From: Gemmatimonadales bacterium
GTDB taxonomy: Bacteria > Gemmatimonadota > Gemmatimonadetes > Gemmatimonadales > GWC2-71-9
Assembly (NCBI GenBank): GCA_030601605.1
Contig: JAUVTI010000089.1
Coordinates: 1 to 7,676, forward strand
Reading direction: 5' to 3'
DNA length: 7,676 bases
Positions 5,214 through 7,676 of the stretch are shown here, one piece after another (the first letter of the stretch is position 1; the number at the start of each line of letters is the position of its first letter). Position numbers and translations under genes: made by a program. The notes beneath the pieces were generated by a model. The model was not told where the DNA came from. It saw only the letters and a list, made by a program, of their open reading frames with translations, and searched no databases.

Positions 5214-7390
5214 TCGTGCCCTCCCATTCGGCTCAGCGCGCCCGGCGCGTTGGTGAACATGCGCTCGAACGGGTTGTGGATGGGACAGAACTCCACGGGT
5301 TCGGTGCCGGGGATGAACCACTCGAAGTAGACCGACTCGCGCGGGCAGAAGTCGGTGGCTCTATAGCCCGTGGAGTTGTCGATCCGGTGCAACACGAGGC
5401 CTTCGGGCCGCTCCCACGCGTGGGGAGACGGGCGTCGCTCGTAGACCTCGTTCATGAGCTGCACCCAGGCCGGAGCCGCCAGCAGACCACCCTGCGCGTT
5501 CGCCTTGATCTTGCGCGGCTGGTCGAACCCGATCCACACCGCCGTCACCATCTCGGGCGTGAACCCGATGAACCAGACGTCGGTGCCGTCGTTGGTAGTG
5601 CCGGTCTTGCCGCCCGCCGGGGGCCGGAAGCCGCCGCGCACCCGCACGGCGCCGGTGGCGGTACCGCGGTCGATGACCCAGGTCAGCATGTTGGTCAGGA
5701 GCCACGCCCGCTCCACGTCCAGCACCCGCGTGCGCCTCACCTGGGGCCGCCACACGATGTTCCCATCGGCGTCCTCCACCCGCAGGACCGCGACCGGCGC
5801 CGCCTGCATGCCGAGCGTGGCAAAGGCCGTGTAGGCGGACGCCATCTCCATCGGGATCACCGAGGCCGACCCGATGAACATCGAGTTGAACCGCGGCAGC
5901 CGCGTGGAGAGCCCGTAGCGCTGCGCCTCGCCGATGACCACGGGCACGCCGAGCTCGAGCCCCAGCCTGATCGCCACCAGGTTGCGGGAGAGCGCCAGCC
6001 CGCGCCGCATCGTCATCGGCCCGTAGAACCGGTCGTCGAAGTTCTGCGGCTCCCACGGCATCGTGTCGTTCTGCATGATGCTGATCGGGCCGTCGTCTAT
6101 CATGTAGCTCGCCGGCTTGCCGGCGCGGATCGCGGCGGAGTACACGAACGGCTTGAATGTCGAGCCGGCCTGCCGCTCCGCCTGTGTGACGCGGTTCCAC
6201 TCCGAGTGGCTGAAGTCCCGCCCGCCGACCATCGCCCGCACGTATCCCGAGTCCGCATCGAGCGTGATCAACCCACCCTGCAGGTAGGGAGTCTCGGCGA
6301 TCTTCGCGCCGGGCTGATACAGGCTGTCCACGTACTGCTGGTAGGTGAGGTGGTGGAAAGCGCCGTACTCCTGGGCCTCGATCCGCTCGAGCTGCTCCTC
6401 CATGGCCCGCTCGGCGGCCATCTGCATGTCCAGGTCCAGCGTGGTGTACACCCGGTAGCCCCGCTCGTAGATCGCGCTGCCGAATCGGGCGTAGATCTGC
6501 TGCCGCACCCACTCGACGAAGTACGGAGCGACGTCGCCGAAGTCCTCGCGCGAACTCAAAGCGACGGGGTACGCCTTCCAGCGCTCCGCCTCCTCGGGGC
6601 TCAGGTAGCCCTGATCCCGCATCAGGTTGAGCACCAGGTTGCGGCGCCGCAGGACGCGCGCCGGGCTGCGCCGCGGATCGTACGCGTTGGGCGCCCTGAT
6701 GATGCCCGCCAGCAGGGCAGCCTCGGCCACGTTCAGATCGCGCGCGGACTTGCCGAAATAGCGCTGCGCGCCCGCCTCGACGCCGTACGCGCTGCCGCCC
6801 AGGAAGATCTGGGTGAGGTAGAGCTCGAGTATGCGGTCCTTGGAGTAGGTCTCCTCCAGCTCCAGCGCCACCCGCATCTCGCGCAGCTTGCGGCTGATCG
6901 CCTTCGTGCTGGGCAGCTTCTCGCGCCACACGTTGCGGGCGAGCTGCATCGTGATCGTGGAGAAGCCCTCGGCGAACCCCATCGCCCGGACGTTCGCCAC
7001 CATCGCCCGCGCGATCCCGCGGGTGTCGATGCCGTGGTGCTCGTAGAAGCGCTTGTCCTCGACCGCCACGAACGCGGCCGGAACCGCGGGAGCCAGCTCC
7101 TCGAGCCGCACCAGCGTGCGGTGCTCCACGCCGACTTCCTGGATCAGGCGCCCGTCGGCCGCGTACACCTTCAGGGCCTGCGTGGGGCGGTACGACTCCA
7201 GCACCGCGATCGAGGGGCAGGTGTTCCCGGCGCACGCACGGGTCCAACCTCCGTAGGCCAGACCCAGACCGAAGCCGGTAGCCAGCACCGAGAGCGCGAG
7301 GAGCACCATCCACGAGCGGCGACTCCAGTGCCAGGGGAGCAGACGTCTTAAGCGGGTTAGCGGCGGCTTGGGGGTTCGTCTCTGATTCAT
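5210..7390 (-). CDS. mrcA: Class A penicillin-binding protein 1A (transglycosylase/transpeptidase)
   Basis: A bifunctional peptidoglycan synthase of 726 residues, anchored in the inner membrane, that polymerises glycan strands from lipid II and cross-links peptides. A basic cytoplasmic N-terminus (MNQRR to about 26) is followed by one transmembrane helix (about 28-47). The GT51 domain has EDKRFYEHHGID (catalytic Glu111), GFSTITMQLARN (142-153), RKLREMRVALELE (167-179) and the GGSAYGVEAGAQRYFGKSA block (198-216). The transpeptidase domain has STFK (nucleophile Ser410, Lys413), SRN (468-470) and KTGT (595-598). All catalytic motifs are intact. The C-terminus has FCP at 681-683 and 701-703, a Cys pair typical of PBP1A tails, and Cys53/Cys58 sit just outside the membrane. 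The ATG at 7390 is the only good start; its ribosome site (GGAA) is weak. It heads a two-gene unit with the amidohydrolase and faces tyrS. The symbol follows the family (also called ponA). Confidence 0.96.
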   Translation of the reverse strand: MNQRRTPKPPLTRLRRLLPWHWSRRSWMVLLALSVLATGFGLGLAYGGWTRACAGNTCPSIAVLESYRPTQALKVYAADGRLIQEVGVEHRTLVRLEELAPAVPAAFVAVEDKRFYEHHGIDTRGIARAMVANVRAMGFAEGFSTITMQLARNVWREKLPSTKAISRKLREMRVALELEETYSKDRILELYLTQIFLGGSAYGVEAGAQRYFGKSARDLNVAEAALLAGIIRAPNAYDPRRSPARVLRRRNLVLNLMRDQGYLSPEEAERWKAYPVALSSREDFGDVAPYFVEWVRQQIYARFGSAIYERGYRVYTTLDLDMQMAAERAMEEQLERIEAQEYGAFHHLTYQQYVDSLYQPGAKIAETPYLQGGLITLDADSGYVRAMVGGRDFSHSEWNRVTQAERQAGSTFKPFVYSAAIRAGKPASYMIDDGPISIMQNDTMPWEPQNFDDRFYGPMTMRRGLALSRNLVAIRLGLELGVPVVIGEAQRYGLSTRLPRFNSMFIGSASVIPMEMASAYTAFATLGMQAAPVAVLRVEDADGNIVWRPQVRRTRVLDVERAWLLTNMLTWVIDRGTATGAVRVRGGFRPPAGGKTGTTNDGTDVWFIGFTPEMVTAVWIGFDQPRKIKANAQGGLLAAPAWVQLMNEVYERRPSPHAWERPEGLVLHRIDNSTGYRATDFCPRESVYFEWFIPGTEPVEFCPIHNPFERMFTNAPGALSRMGGHD
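5220..5225 (-). promoter_or_regulatory. Shine-Dalgarno site for the amidohydrolase, deciding its CTG start
   Basis: GGGAGG on the minus strand lies inside the last codons of the PBP gene, with a 6-base spacer to the CTG at 5213. The next possible CTG codons (5207, 5204) would sit 12 and 15 bases away, too far for a good start. Confidence 0.65.
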
Positions 7391-7529
7391 GCGATTCCGA
7401 CTGACTGTGCAACCTAGTAGGGACCTGCACAGGTTGCCAGCCGAGCCGCGCGGTCATAAGGTGGGAGCCGCCGGGGCGAAGTGGGTACATTAGACGCCTG
7501 GTCAGGGCAACCGTCACCAAACGCGGCCA
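7391..7529. promoter_or_regulatory. Divergent intergenic region with overlapping inverted repeats
   Basis: These 139 bp must hold the promoters for the PBP gene (leftward) and tyrS (rightward). Two inverted repeats interlock. CTGTGCA (7405-7411) pairs with TGCACAG (7426-7432), and GCAACCT (7409-7415) pairs with AGGTTGC (7431-7437). They sit 15-47 bases upstream of the PBP start, so they could be an operator or a leader hairpin. TACATT at 7486-7491 is a possible -10 for tyrS, without a convincing -35. No riboswitch or T-box motif is seen. Confidence 0.45.
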
Positions 7530-7676
7530 ATGGCGAAGAAGAAATCACTCGAGTCGTTGCTGGATGAGCTGACCTGGCGCGGCCTGGTGGACAACCAGAC
7601 CCCCGGGCTCAAGGAACGCCTGGCCGAGGGACCGATCACCGGGTACGTCGGCTTCGACCCCACCGCCTCGAGTCTG
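7530..7676 (+). CDS. tyrS: Tyrosyl-tRNA synthetase, N-terminal 49 residues (runs off window)
   Basis: This is the start of tyrosine-tRNA ligase, a cytosolic class I synthetase that charges tRNA-Tyr. The visible 49 residues begin MAKKKSLESLLDELTWRGLV and include NQTPGLKERLAEGPITGYVGFDPTASSL. That matches the TyrS N-terminal pattern, with a first helix 'LxxRGLvxq' and then 'YxGFDPTAxSLHxGHL', the beginning of the ATP-binding HIGH region, which falls just beyond the edge. An in-frame stop at 7491-7493 leaves ATG 7530 as the only ordinary start. No clear Shine-Dalgarno sequence precedes it (AACGCGGCCA), so the message may have a short or weakly bound leader. Confidence 0.92.
   Translation, partial: MAKKKSLESLLDELTWRGLVDNQTPGLKERLAEGPITGYVGFDPTASSL

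Noticed and set aside
5216..7351. 711-codon plus-strand open frame opposite the PBP gene
   Set aside because: It is a shadow of the minus-strand PBP gene in GC-rich DNA, rich in Arg, His and Pro with no motifs. The PBP has every catalytic motif.
5361..7520. 719-codon minus-strand open frame over the PBP gene
   Set aside because: It is an alternative frame of the same strand with low-complexity Arg/Gly/Ala composition; the PBP frame explains the sequence.
1..7676. tRNA, rRNA, CRISPR array, insertion sequence or phage attachment site
   Set aside because: I saw no cloverleaf-like tRNA ends, no spaced direct repeats, no transposase motifs and no terminal inverted repeats with target duplications.

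Overview
The window is GC-rich bacterial DNA with strongly GC-biased third codon positions. Four large genes on the minus strand and the start of one on the plus strand fill most of it. The combination of a very large PilX-type pilin, a FimT/GspH pseudopilin, a PBP1A and this codon use suggests a Gemmatimonadota-like organism. That assignment is an impression from family features, not a proof.

Layout from right to left, in the direction most genes are transcribed. At 7530 the plus-strand tyrS gene begins and runs off the window. A 139-bp divergent intergenic region (7391-7529) with overlapping inverted repeats separates it from a class A penicillin-binding protein (7390-5210). A metal-dependent amidohydrolase/deaminase follows (5213-3960). 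It probably starts at a CTG codon that overlaps the PBP stop codon as CTGA, so the two genes look translationally coupled. A textbook plus-strand hairpin terminator (3906-3938) lies just beyond the amidohydrolase.

The most interesting stretch is the roughly 890 bp between the amidohydrolase and the next gene (3073-3959). It carries no convincing large gene. On the minus strand it contains, in order, a perfect CRP-like palindrome (3602-3617), a good sigma-54 type -24/-12 promoter match (3524-3538) and a clear GEMM-I cyclic-dinucleotide riboswitch aptamer (3476-3371). A leader of about 300 nt then runs to the pilin operon. At the aptamer position equivalent to Vc2 G20, which helps decide ligand choice, this RNA has A. 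That is the signature of the GEMM-Ib group, several members of which sense 3',3'-cGAMP.

The operon downstream encodes three class III signal (prepilin-type) proteins: a 702-residue PilX-like protein (3072-964), a GspH/FimT pseudopilin with a perfect EF-hand-like loop (871-323), and a PilV-like minor pilin (326 to the window edge). The last two overlap by ATGA. Together these read as a minor-pilin operon of a type IV pilus or type II secretion-like machine. Its transcription appears to depend on sigma-54 and perhaps a CRP-family regulator, and its expression to be tuned by c-di-GMP or cGAMP through the riboswitch.
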